Shown here: piece after piece, positions 7,039 to 16,407 of the stretch
Position numbering within the stretch: the stretch's first letter is position 1
Layout of the letters: each line of letters begins with the position of its first letter
Assembly: GCA_029838215.1 (NCBI GenBank)
Contig: JALGVI010000030.1
Location: forward strand, 1 to 32,422
Direction of reading: 5' to 3'
Length of the DNA stretch: 32,422 bases
From: Candidatus Helarchaeota archaeon
GTDB lineage: Archaea > Asgardarchaeota > Lokiarchaeia > Helarchaeales > RDOG01
Notes under the pieces: generated by a model
The model's input: only the letters and a program-made list of their open reading frames with translations
Told to the model about the DNA's origin: nothing
Databases searched by the model: none
Translations under genes and position numbers: made by a program

Positions 7039-8358
7039 GTGAATGGAATTTCAAGCAGGCGACCATTTAACTTTTATCAGATTCGAGAGTGTATTGAAGA
7101 AGAATTCGAGATAATAGATGAGAAATTTGATTATATGAGTGGTATACCTGTTTTTCTCATCAATCCGAAACCAATACACGGTTTGCTGGAAGATGGGTTT
7201 AGTAGATTGATAAGGAGCTTTGAACAAATGGATCTCATTCCTGTCTTGCGAGATCCCAACGCTCTCGAAAGGGAGCTCATTCGTTATGATCTTCAGGTCA
7301 AGACATCCGACAAGTTTCTCACGCTCCAAATAGTTCCCGTGAAAAAAAAGCCTCAAAAGGAAAGACGTTACTTGGTAAATTTAGGGCTTTTCATTGCCAC
7401 GTGTTTTTCTGTAGTTTTTGCTGCTTTCATATATGTTTTTTTCATGGACCCTCTTTATGGGGGTTTATTTCCATATTTCAGGGACATGAGTCTTCCGTTT
7501 TTGATAATGTTTTATGCCATTAGCGTGTTGGGAATTTTAGGATTGCATGAAGCAGGGCATTTGGTTGCTCTTAAAAAACACGACATTCGCGGGACGTTGC
7601 CTTATTTCATTCCACTTCCATTCCCACCTTTAGGGACTTTGGGGGCCATCATAAAGCAGGAAAGTCCTGCAAAAAACAGGAATGAGTTATTTGACATGGG
7701 ATTATCGGGACCTTTGGTGGGCTTTGTTGTCTCAGTAATAGTTTTAATAATAGGATTGCTCCTGACTCGAACCATTAATACTGATGACTACATTAATTTT
7801 ATGGTTATCTTGAGTAATACAAGCCCATTTTTGCCCGACACGACACATTACGAGTTTGCCCAGAGTCTCCGTGGTCCACCAATGCCACTTCCTGCAATTT
7901 TTTATATTCTGGAGCCGATCTTAAAGCCTACCGAATTATTTACCACCATGAGCCCTCATTATGGCGTGACTCTTCCCGATCAATATTCGTTCATGCATCC
8001 GATAGCTTTTGCTGGCTGGGTTGGTTTACTGCTGACGAGTTTGAACATGATGACTGTCGGACAGTTAGATGGCGGTCATGTCATCAGGGCTGTCTTCGGA
8101 AATAAATCTTTTAGAGTTCCTTATACGAATTATTATTTACCATATTACAAGTTAGCGGCTTTAATTGGATTGGCTTTTCTTGCAGTATATAACCCAATTT
8201 TCGCATTCTTGATCTTGGCACTTTCCCGTTTTTCATTGACGCATCCAGGTCCGTTAAATGACGTGTCATCTCTTTCAACGTCTCGCAAAATTGCTTTTAT
8301 TGGATTTTTAATAGTCATTGTATTGTCCACTACACCAGGAAGTTTATTAATGCTTTAA
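7039..8358 (+). CDS. M50 (site-2 protease family) intramembrane metalloprotease
   Basis: A 439-residue membrane protein. The zinc motif HEAGH is at 170-174 inside a hydrophobic helix and the third ligand motif QLDGGH at 342-347, both typical of site-2 proteases, which cut membrane-embedded substrates in regulated proteolysis. Residues 1-105 form a soluble N-terminal domain, and further hydrophobic segments lie near 113-135, 152-170, 222-243, 322-345 and the C-terminus. The conserved PYFIPLPFPPLGTLGAII stretch after HEAGH matches the archaeal/plant EGY1-like branch. The start is GTG, preceded by AAGGAC; an ATG four bases later is out of frame. Substrate unknown. The next plus-strand gene, a small GTPase, has its own promoter-like sequence. 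Confidence 0.9.
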   Translation: MNGISSRRPFNFYQIRECIEEEFEIIDEKFDYMSGIPVFLINPKPIHGLLEDGFSRLIRSFEQMDLIPVLRDPNALERELIRYDLQVKTSDKFLTLQIVPVKKKPQKERRYLVNLGLFIATCFSVVFAAFIYVFFMDPLYGGLFPYFRDMSLPFLIMFYAISVLGILGLHEAGHLVALKKHDIRGTLPYFIPLPFPPLGTLGAIIKQESPAKNRNELFDMGLSGPLVGFVVSVIVLIIGLLLTRTINTDDYINFMVILSNTSPFLPDTTHYEFAQSLRGPPMPLPAIFYILEPILKPTELFTTMSPHYGVTLPDQYSFMHPIAFAGWVGLLLTSLNMMTVGQLDGGHVIRAVFGNKSFRVPYTNYYLPYYKLAALIGLAFLAVYNPIFAFLILALSRFSLTHPGPLNDVSSLSTSRKIAFIGFLIVIVLSTTPGSLLML

Positions 8359-8490
8359 TGACGGTCCAATTTGTTTTTAATCGATTCTTCCAAGACTTGA
8401 AAAATTGAAAAAATCACAAAGATTTAAGAAAAAATCCGGGCATTTCACCTAAAATCCAACTTTTTTTTAAGATTTTCTCTTTATAAAAAG

Positions 8491-8541
8491 CGAAAGGATT
8501 TATATTAGAATATGGGATTGATAGGTTCATATATATACTAC
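8491..8541 (+). promoter_or_regulatory. Promoter region of the long small GTPase gene
   Basis: CGAAAGGA followed by TTTATATTA (8499-8507) looks like a BRE/TATA pair. A second TATATATA run lies at about 8530-8537. Either could place transcription start 25 bases downstream and still leave the GGAGG at 8556-8560 in the leader. Which is used is not decidable by eye. Confidence 0.45.
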
Positions 8542-8555
8542 TCTTCCAATATCGC

Positions 8556-8560
8556 GGAGG
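8556..8560 (+). promoter_or_regulatory. Strong Shine-Dalgarno site
   Basis: GGAGG lies six bases before the ATG at 8567 and fixes that start. Confidence 0.7.
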
Positions 8561-8566
8561 GTCATC

Positions 8567-9454
8567 ATGGCTTGGCAACCATACGAGATTCTGGATAAAA
8601 CAGAAAATACGGAAAATATTTACAAGATAATCGTCCTAGGGGATGGATTTGTAGGTAAGACAGCCATTACCGTCAGATTTTGCGAAAATCAGTTCAAAGA
8701 TGAATACATCATGACCATTGGGGTCAATTTTGGAACAAAGAAATTTCGTTATAAAGGAACGTCCTATACGCTTCAAATTTGGGATATTGCAGGTCAAGAG
8801 AGATTTGGGGCTTTTAGAACTTCGTATTATAGTGCTGCTGTAGGCGTAATTTTGGTTTATGACGTAACGAATAAGTTGACATTTCTTGATCTACCAAATT
8901 GGACTTGTGAATTTCAACAATTAATTGGAACCAAACCTGTAGTCGTAGTTGGCAACAAGCTAGACTTGCCGGACTCGGGACAGGTTGACTCAAGAACGGG
9001 CAGACCTTATGAGAAACAGGTGGGTTTCAAAGAAGGTAAGTGCTTTGCAGATTCCATAAATGCGACTTTTCTTGAGACTTCAGCAAAGGGAAATTATAAT
9101 ATTGATAACATGTTTACGGCTTTGGTAGATTCGGTAGATGAAAAATTGTTTTCAAACATGCTCAATGTAAATTCGTTTAATTCGATTGATTTAGGCTTTA
9201 ATAAGCTCTATAGTCTCGTTTCAGGAAATGACGTCAGCAAGATTTACGACTCATTAATGATGCTAAAGCATTCTATTTTTCAACAAAATCCATATTCTGT
9301 GGTGCTTGGGAATATAAACGAGTGGATAAATTACCTGCCAAAGGCTCCTTATACATCAGAAGTTAGTAGCTTATTACTTAAAAGCATGGATGTCTGGCAA
9401 CAATATTATGAGCAGAGCTTGAAAGAAGGCGAGGCAGTCTCTTCAAGAATTTAA
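8567..9454 (+). CDS. Rab-like small GTPase with C-terminal extension domain (GTPase A)
   Basis: A 295-residue protein. The G domain (about 19-195) has GDGFVGKTA (P-loop), switch I Thr in YIMTIGVNF, WDIAGQERF (switch II identical to eukaryotic Rab/Ras), GNKLDLP and ETSAKG. An insertion of about 15 residues (DSGQVDSRTGRPYEKQ) follows G4. Residues about 205-285 form an extra helical region containing KHSIFQQNPYSVV, INEWINYL and W277 with nearby tyrosines. This region aligns with the C-terminus of the GTPase at 10612-11463 but not with the short GTPase at 5571-6110. There is no C-terminal prenylation cysteine. A T-rich tract directly follows the stop. It faces the transglutaminase-like gene tail to tail. 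Confidence 0.92.
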   Translation: MAWQPYEILDKTENTENIYKIIVLGDGFVGKTAITVRFCENQFKDEYIMTIGVNFGTKKFRYKGTSYTLQIWDIAGQERFGAFRTSYYSAAVGVILVYDVTNKLTFLDLPNWTCEFQQLIGTKPVVVVGNKLDLPDSGQVDSRTGRPYEKQVGFKEGKCFADSINATFLETSAKGNYNIDNMFTALVDSVDEKLFSNMLNVNSFNSIDLGFNKLYSLVSGNDVSKIYDSLMMLKHSIFQQNPYSVVLGNINEWINYLPKAPYTSEVSSLLLKSMDVWQQYYEQSLKEGEAVSSRI

Positions 9455-9478
9455 TTTTTCCTTTTTTTTCTTTTATCT
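9455..9478 (+). terminator. T-rich terminator tract after GTPase A
   Basis: A pyrimidine run of T with occasional C begins directly after the stop codon, the usual archaeal intrinsic termination signal. No hairpin precedes it. Confidence 0.5.
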
Positions 9479-9557
9479 AATAATTATTAATGCGAATTTT
9501 TAGTTTGAGTGTTAATTTTTTTCAATTATTTTGCAAACCGATGAAGAAAAGAGCTCA

Positions 9558-10601
9558 TTATCGTTTGAAGAAAAAATTGTGACTCAAGAGCTGCACGGTC
9601 GCAATAATGGTAACCAACATGATAAAAATTGTCGTGATCATGAAAAAATAGGACAGAATCGTCAAGGTTATAAAGCCGACATTGAGTACAAGTGTTGACA
9701 GCAATGTATTTCGTAGAAATTCCTTTTTTGATGGTTTATCCTCAAACCGGATTATAAAGGTGAATAAAGCAGCGATTGCAAGAAGGATAAACGGAAAAAG
9801 AAGCCACATCATTGGATCTTGGAACGATTCATTTAGTGTATTATTAAAATGCGGGGCGGTGGCAACATCAACGATGAGATGTAACCAATTCATTGTATAA
9901 AACGCGCCATATTGATTAATTAGGATCTCAGGTCCAGAACAGACAAATCCGTTATTGATTATCCGATTGAGATAAATGGGAGTTCCATCTTCGAGAAAGA
10001 CAACGGTATACCAATGTAGTGGAGTTTCCGCGGCATATGCATTGTAACCAAGATATTGCAAGAAAGAAGCGGTTACCACTGCCTGAGCTTGACAGTCGCC
10101 GTGACCTGAAATTAATGCTTCGGTAGGTGTCGCCACTCGGAGAATGACGAAATATTGGAAGTGGATGTTCAAGTATTGAATCTTGAAAAGACAAAAATCG
10201 CTAATCAATTCGAGTTTTGCCGGTTTATCGAGGGCCGCAAATTCCGTTTCATTGATGCTTTTTGATGAGTTCAGCCAGTCGTATAACATGTTCGGTTCAG
10301 AGGAATTAAGTGCGGTTACGGCGGGAGCATTCGGAGTGATCAGGGTGGAAACATTGACGTGTCGATAGAATTGTTCGGGCCAAATAAAAGGATTCGAAAC
10401 CAGAATGAAGAAACAAATGAATAATGCTATTGGTAGCTTGCCCGCGCGCCGCCAAAAATTCTTTTTTCGCAAGCAACAAATTCCGGTAATGAGGACGATT
10501 ATTAATAGTCCAGAAATGAATGCGAAATAAATCGTAATTAAGAAAATGTAAAAAATGAGTAATGGAATTCCCACGTATAGAAAGAATTTCTTCCAATTCA
10601 A
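9558..10601 (-). CDS. Membrane protein with transglutaminase-like cysteine domain
   Basis: A 347-residue protein. Hydrophobic segments at about 8-42 and 55-72 precede a soluble part (about 75-260), and two or three more follow near 264-284 and 300-335. The soluble part carries the transglutaminase-like signature: SGHGDCQAQAVVTASFLQYL gives the nucleophile C170, and TPLHWYTVVF gives H196. The third position, usually Asp, reads YLNR (N212), so the triad is Cys-His-Asn. Members of this superfamily are proteases, amidases or cross-linking enzymes; the domain is predicted to lie outside or in a lumen. The first in-frame start is TTG, 10 bases after the stop of the upstream GTPase, so the two are probably co-transcribed. 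Confidence 0.82.
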   Translation of the reverse strand: MNWKKFFLYVGIPLLIFYIFLITIYFAFISGLLIIVLITGICCLRKKNFWRRAGKLPIALFICFFILVSNPFIWPEQFYRHVNVSTLITPNAPAVTALNSSEPNMLYDWLNSSKSINETEFAALDKPAKLELISDFCLFKIQYLNIHFQYFVILRVATPTEALISGHGDCQAQAVVTASFLQYLGYNAYAAETPLHWYTVVFLEDGTPIYLNRIINNGFVCSGPEILINQYGAFYTMNWLHLIVDVATAPHFNNTLNESFQDPMMWLLFPFILLAIAALFTFIIRFEDKPSKKEFLRNTLLSTLVLNVGFITLTILSYFFMITTIFIMLVTIIATVQLLSHNFFFKR

Positions 10602-10611
10602 AGGAAACCCA

Positions 10612-11463
10612 TCATTCTTCGATATTTATGATCTTGTAGTTGTGTTTCCATGCAGGTATGTTTTCAAGCATGGCTTGACGGCTTTGTTCGTTCCAACCGT
10701 AATTTTCGAGGTAACGAATCCATTGCGTCATGTTCTGCACGGTTACGGAAAAAGGGACTTCCTTAAATATGGAGTATCGAGTGATTTTAAGAGCCACCGT
10801 TGCAGCTGCTTGGTTGTCAATGGTTTTCAAGATTTGTTCCAGTTCATCAAATGCTTGATCGATGGGCAATGCTTTAACCTTAGGTATCATGATGGACTGC
10901 CTGTGTTCTTTAATGAGATCGTAAATGCTTGCGAATAGGCGATTGATATTCCGACCGCTTTTCGCAGATACTTCGATATATGGTGCGTTAATATATTTGG
11001 CAAAATTTTCGGCTTCATCCGGAGCAACCATTCGGTCAGGCAAATCAACCTTGTTTCCTACGACGATCATCGGCGTCCTGCCTGTTTCATCCTGAAATTC
11101 CAGAACCCAGTTCTCAAGGTTTCCAAAAGATTCATAGACGGTTGTATCAAAAACGAGAATTCCACAAGATGCACCCCGATAATACATGTTTCTCAGGCTT
11201 TTGAATCGGCTTTGTCCTGCAACATCCCAGATTTGGTATTTCATATTTTTTCCATCAAGACGCAAAGATTTTATGAAGAAGTCGGCACCGATCGTCATTT
11301 TATAGCCTGATTTGAAAAGCCCCTTACAGAATCGGGTTCCAATAGCGGTTTTTCCAACGGCTCCGTCACCCAGAAGTATCAATTTATAGAGAGCATCATA
11401 CTCGGCATTATCAGGAAGCGTTTCCAATTGAATGTCATCATCGTCGGATTGGGAAATAATCAT
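10612..11463 (-). CDS. Rab-like small GTPase with C-terminal extension domain (GTPase B)
   Basis: A 283-residue protein. An acidic N-terminal stretch (SQSDDDDIQLETLPDNAEYD) precedes the G domain. G motifs are GDGAVGKTA, switch I Thr in KMTIGADFF, WDVAGQSRF (the Glu after the catalytic Gln is Ser), VVGNKVDLP and EVSAKS. Residues about 203-278 form an extension with TRYSIFKEVPFSVT, MTQWIRYL and W272, which matches the extension of GTPase A in order and spacing. No terminal cysteine is present. It is the first gene of a probable two-gene operon with the transglutaminase-like membrane protein. The start may be ATG 11463 or the GTG directly before it. Confidence 0.92.
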   Translation of the reverse strand: MIISQSDDDDIQLETLPDNAEYDALYKLILLGDGAVGKTAIGTRFCKGLFKSGYKMTIGADFFIKSLRLDGKNMKYQIWDVAGQSRFKSLRNMYYRGASCGILVFDTTVYESFGNLENWVLEFQDETGRTPMIVVGNKVDLPDRMVAPDEAENFAKYINAPYIEVSAKSGRNINRLFASIYDLIKEHRQSIMIPKVKALPIDQAFDELEQILKTIDNQAAATVALKITRYSIFKEVPFSVTVQNMTQWIRYLENYGWNEQSRQAMLENIPAWKHNYKIINIEE

Positions 11464-11466
11464 CAC

Positions 11467-11774
11467 CTTGCCTATGGCTCAATTGTCCTTGCATGATCAA
11501 ACAATTGTGTTCTCACACGATATGCAAGACCATTGAGGATTTTATTTTACAAATAGTTTTCGTTTGATAAATTTTTGAACTATTTATTCGGGATTTCTCT
11601 GCCAACATGGAGAGATTCGATGCTATTCTTTAAGATCATCGTGAATGCCATCATTTCTTGATGGTTAAGTCAAAAATCAGTTTCAATTTTAATCCAAAAT
11701 GGTGTAACCGAATCATTGATGAATATAAAACTCGCGACAAAAAGTAATAAAAGTAAAAAACGAAAAAATACTTG
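11467..11774. other. Divergent intergenic region between GTPase B and the DUF457-like gene
   Basis: About 308 bases, AT-rich, without an open frame worth reporting. It should contain the GTPase B promoter (minus strand) and the promoter of the gene at 11775. A clear TATA element lies at 11724-11730 within a longer motif that recurs at 19573. I see no RNA gene. Confidence 0.5.
11724..11742 (+). promoter_or_regulatory. TATA promoter with CTCGCG motif, shared with 19573-19590
   Basis: TATAAAACTCGCGACAAAA contains a TATAAAA box placed about 45 bases before the ATG at 11775, a suitable distance for a short leader. Seventeen of eighteen bases recur at 19573-19590 in another divergent intergenic region. 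Confidence 0.5.
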
Positions 11775-12293
11775 ATGCAGGCTTATACTCATTTATTAAC
11801 CGGAATCCTCATTGAACTCTTGTGCTTTTTATTCATACCTATGGAATATTTCTTTTTTGCGATATTTTTGATGTTAACTCTTGCCTTTTTATCTCATGCC
11901 GTGCTTGATCCGCTTGCGAGATTCACGTACCACCCGCCGGAAGCCCATTGGAACGATTCTTTCTGGAAATATTATCATGTCATTATTAGCATGATTGCAT
12001 TTGTCGTCATGATTTCATTCGTTTTAATCGAATGGACTCTTGTTTTAGGCATGTTCATGGCATCATTGTTTGACATCATGGACTGGGGAGCGCGCTTCTT
12101 GAGAAAGTATCAGGGATTTCATTTGGAGTGGTATGATCGTCCATTCTTGCACGATTTCTTTTGTGCACCATTAAATCGTCTTTTCAAACCATTGCCCAAT
12201 TGGAATGAAGAAAAAAAAGGCATCCTGCCCGAAATCGCATTAAATATTGCCCAAATCATCCCCATAATTTGGCTAATTATCGTTTTCTTATAA
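11775..12293 (+). CDS. Multi-spanning membrane protein, possibly DUF457/YdjM-like metal-dependent hydrolase
   Basis: A 172-residue protein with about four hydrophobic segments (8-30, 35-48, 75-100 and 150-170). Conserved-looking polar residues sit at helix ends: YTHLLTG near the N-terminus, LSHAVLDPLARF and FLHDFF. The TH...SH..LD pattern recalls the membrane-bound hydrolase family DUF457 (YbcI/YdjM), whose chemistry is poorly known; the match is by pattern only. ATG 11775 is preferred over TTG 11772. The 3' end overlaps the stop region of the ATP-grasp gene on the other strand by 17 bases. Confidence 0.65.
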   Translation: MQAYTHLLTGILIELLCFLFIPMEYFFFAIFLMLTLAFLSHAVLDPLARFTYHPPEAHWNDSFWKYYHVIISMIAFVVMISFVLIEWTLVLGMFMASLFDIMDWGARFLRKYQGFHLEWYDRPFLHDFFCAPLNRLFKPLPNWNEEKKGILPEIALNIAQIIPIIWLIIVFL

Positions 12294-13170
12294 TTTGTTT
12301 TGCTTCTCGAGTTAGATAAGTTGCGATCTCGTGAGCATGATTTTTTCCAGTTGCTGATTGCATGTTTTGGAGTCCACAGGCAGTATTGCATTCATTTAGT
12401 ATGAGCCCTTCCTTAGTATTAAAAGCATCGAGGATCATTACTTCGCCACGAAAAGCCGCAAAGATAGAACGGTTGAATGCTCTTAATTCGGAAGAGATCT
12501 CCTGCTTTTTTAAGAGTGACGCCCCGCAAGCACTGCATTTCCAACCATCCTTCAATTCAGCACTAGCAGCATCTTTGGTCTCGCCTTCAATCACGAATGA
12601 ACGAATTATCTTGTCGTAAACGATTCGTTCTTGCAGTAAGAAATAATCCCGTGTTCCAATCAAGTCTCTTGATGCATTCATCCGTTCTTGAAGGATACAG
12701 AGTCGATGCTCTAATTCGTGCTGATCTTGAATTAAAAATGCGTCTTTTCCTTGCAGGCTGGAATATAATGGCTTCATCACGAGTGGATACTTGATTTGAT
12801 TAGCCGCTTGGAGGTTTTCTTCAAGAAATTCGCTCTGTATGGAGATCAGTGCTGTTTTTGGAACGGAAATGCCGTGTTGTTGGGCGATGACAGTCATCAA
12901 GTATTTATTTTGTGAATGCAGAAAATAAAAAGGACATGGGATGATGCGGGATTCGCACGAGACAAGTTGATGATATAATTCGAAAGTCCACTTGAGCCCA
13001 CTGAGGCGAGAAAAAATCACATCGAATCGATCAAATTGAAGAAAATTTGTAAGTTGCAGTTCATCGCTAAATAAAACAGTTGCTTCAGCACCTAATTTTT
13101 CAAGTTCGCCTTTAATTTTCATTCCATATTGAGCGAATTTTCGAGAATTGTTTACAATTGCGATTTTCAC
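12277..13170 (-). CDS. RimK-type ATP-grasp ligase
   Basis: A 297-residue ATP-grasp enzyme. An N-terminal Rossmann-like part (MKIAIVNNSRKFAQYG) is followed by YPLVMKPLYSSLQGKDAF (ATP-binding Lys), a central YFLLQERIV segment, and the C-terminal MILDAF then LNECNTACGL, equivalent to the LEVNSTPG metal-binding element of RimK, LysX and MptN. Relatives join amino acids such as glutamate to proteins, cofactors or carrier proteins using ATP. The stretch usually reading GWRTN.. is GWKCSACGASLL with two close cysteines, which is unusual. GTG is the start, with GGAG nine bases upstream. The small cysteine-containing gene upstream is on the same strand, 39 bases away, so they may be co-transcribed. Substrate unknown. 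Confidence 0.82.
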   Translation of the reverse strand: MKIAIVNNSRKFAQYGMKIKGELEKLGAEATVLFSDELQLTNFLQFDRFDVIFSRLSGLKWTFELYHQLVSCESRIIPCPFYFLHSQNKYLMTVIAQQHGISVPKTALISIQSEFLEENLQAANQIKYPLVMKPLYSSLQGKDAFLIQDQHELEHRLCILQERMNASRDLIGTRDYFLLQERIVYDKIIRSFVIEGETKDAASAELKDGWKCSACGASLLKKQEISSELRAFNRSIFAAFRGEVMILDAFNTKEGLILNECNTACGLQNMQSATGKNHAHEIATYLTREAKQIIRKR

Positions 13171-13209
13171 GGATTAAAACTCCGTATTTTTCGTAATGAA
13201 ATTGAGGAA

Positions 13210-13614
13210 TCAATCATAATTGACTTCGCAAGCACCCAGATCAATCATTGGTGCATCTACGATGAAAAGTTCCTTTACAAGTCCTTTTGTCACGTCAATT
13301 TGAATGACTTCTCGATCTTCTAGCGGTTTTATTGCTTCAACATCAATACAAATCGGTAGATTCTTAATTGTTTGATCGGGAATCACGTTGAAATTGATGT
13401 CTTTTGAATAATTGTGAAAGAAGTCAACGGTACAAGCGACCTCTTTCCAGCCACCTTTGGTCATTGGTCCACAGCTCCCTTTTCTCAGGTAAATGAAGAG
13501 TCCAAGGTCATTTTTGTTCTGTTCTTCTTCTAACTCAAGAGATTCTTGAATTGCTCGCTCGATCTCTTTTTTGGCTTCATCGGAAAATTGAAATTTCATT
13601 GCATTTAGTTTCAT
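13210..13614 (-). CDS. Small cysteine-containing protein, weakly HesB/IscA-like
   Basis: A 134-residue soluble protein. It opens with a predicted helix (FSDEAKKEIERAIQESLELE), then short beta strands with four cysteines: RKGSCGP, VACTVDF, PICIDV and GACEV. The order helix, strand with a Gly-Ser-Cys loop, strands and a C-terminal FIVDAP recalls A-type iron-sulfur carriers of the HesB/IscA group, but the cysteine spacing is not canonical and I cannot claim membership. A metal or iron-sulfur role is plausible. It lies directly upstream of the ATP-grasp gene on the same strand. The ATG at 13614 is used; a second at 13599 is possible. Confidence 0.6.
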   Translation of the reverse strand: MKLNAMKFQFSDEAKKEIERAIQESLELEEEQNKNDLGLFIYLRKGSCGPMTKGGWKEVACTVDFFHNYSKDINFNVIPDQTIKNLPICIDVEAIKPLEDREVIQIDVTKGLVKELFIVDAPMIDLGACEVNYD

Positions 13615-15371
<1,757 letters not shown>

Positions 15372-15378
15372 GTTATAT

Positions 15379-15407
15379 TCTTCTTTCTTTTATTCCTTTT
15401 TTTCTTT
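15379..15407 (+). terminator. T-rich terminator tract after gdhA
   Basis: A pyrimidine-rich stretch of T runs broken by single C and A bases follows the gdhA stop within 10 bases. Confidence 0.5.
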
Positions 15408-15494
15408 GATTATCAAAAAAAAAATGTAAATATTTTTTTGATATTTCCTTAAATTGAGGAAAATTTTGATTGAAATCCGCTTGAATCTTGCATT

Positions 15495-16274
15495 TTAATC
15501 AAAACGGCGATCGAGTGCAGGTATTGGCTCAATTTTATGTCGTGAACTTTTCATTCGATTCATGAGAGCGACATATTTGTCATCATCTTTAGGATGACGT
15601 TTTTGGTGTATTTCTTCAAGCATTTCATCTAGTTTTTCATAAGTTACGGTAAATCCCAATTGGTTTGATAGTTCATCTTCATCGGTTTGTCCTTCCCATA
15701 ATCCCGCAGTAGGTGTGCGCTTGATGATTTTTTCAGGGATGCCCAAATATCGGGCGAGTTGTCGGACTTCGTGTTTATAAAGATGTTGAATGGGTAGGAA
15801 ATCCACACCACCATCACCATATTTCGTGAAATAACCGATGTCATCTTCGGATTTATTTCCCGTTCCTGCGACAAGATAGTTATTAAGATTGGCAAAGAAA
15901 TAGAGAGTTATCATGCGTAATCGGGGCTTGATATTGGCCTTCGCAAGTTTAAAGGAGCTCTCAGTGCCATAATCTTTTATGGTTTTCATGAACTGATCAA
16001 ATGTATCCGATAAATCAACAACAAGGTGCTTTATACCCAGAAACTCGACCATGATTTTTGCATCAGCAAGATCAGCCTCGCTCGAATGACAAGGCATTAG
16101 AAGACCCAGAACCGAATCTTCGTTGGACGCCCGGACACAGAGCGTTGCTGTAAGAGCGGAATCAATGCCTCCACTCAGACCCACTACAAAACCCGCTGCA
16201 TTAGCATTTTTCTTGATTATTTGGATGAATTTCAAGATGCGCTCGAGTTCTTTTTCTATATTTGGAATGGTCAT
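15495..16274 (-). CDS. nadE: NH3-dependent NAD+ synthetase
   Basis: A 259-residue enzyme making NAD from deamido-NAD, ATP and ammonia, the last step of NAD synthesis. The PP-loop GLSGGIDSALTATL near residues 30-45 binds ATP. GTGNKSEDDIGYFTKYGDG and FLPIQHLYKHEVRQLARYLG are family signatures, and RTPTAGLWEGQTDEDELG-like sequence lies toward the C-terminus. No glutaminase domain is present, so it uses free ammonia. It lies between gdhA and glnA, which either release or consume ammonium, and on the same strand as glnA about 130 bases downstream of it. GGTG lies 8-11 bases before the ATG. Confidence 0.96.
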   Translation of the reverse strand: MTIPNIEKELERILKFIQIIKKNANAAGFVVGLSGGIDSALTATLCVRASNEDSVLGLLMPCHSSEADLADAKIMVEFLGIKHLVVDLSDTFDQFMKTIKDYGTESSFKLAKANIKPRLRMITLYFFANLNNYLVAGTGNKSEDDIGYFTKYGDGGVDFLPIQHLYKHEVRQLARYLGIPEKIIKRTPTAGLWEGQTDEDELSNQLGFTVTYEKLDEMLEEIHQKRHPKDDDKYVALMNRMKSSRHKIEPIPALDRRFD

Positions 16275-16407
16275 TTCTCTACACCAGAAGATCTTGTTGA
16301 ATTTTAATAAAAATGGAATTTGACTTCAAGAATTAGGAAATTTTTCGAATTGAAATATTTTTTGAATAGATGAAATGAATTTTTTAAAAAAATGAGGGAA
16401 GACGGAT

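Noticed and set aside
11716..11724. TGATGA-like box C suggesting a C/D box RNA
   Set aside because: No CTGA box D at suitable spacing, and the site overlaps a better TATA promoter interpretation.
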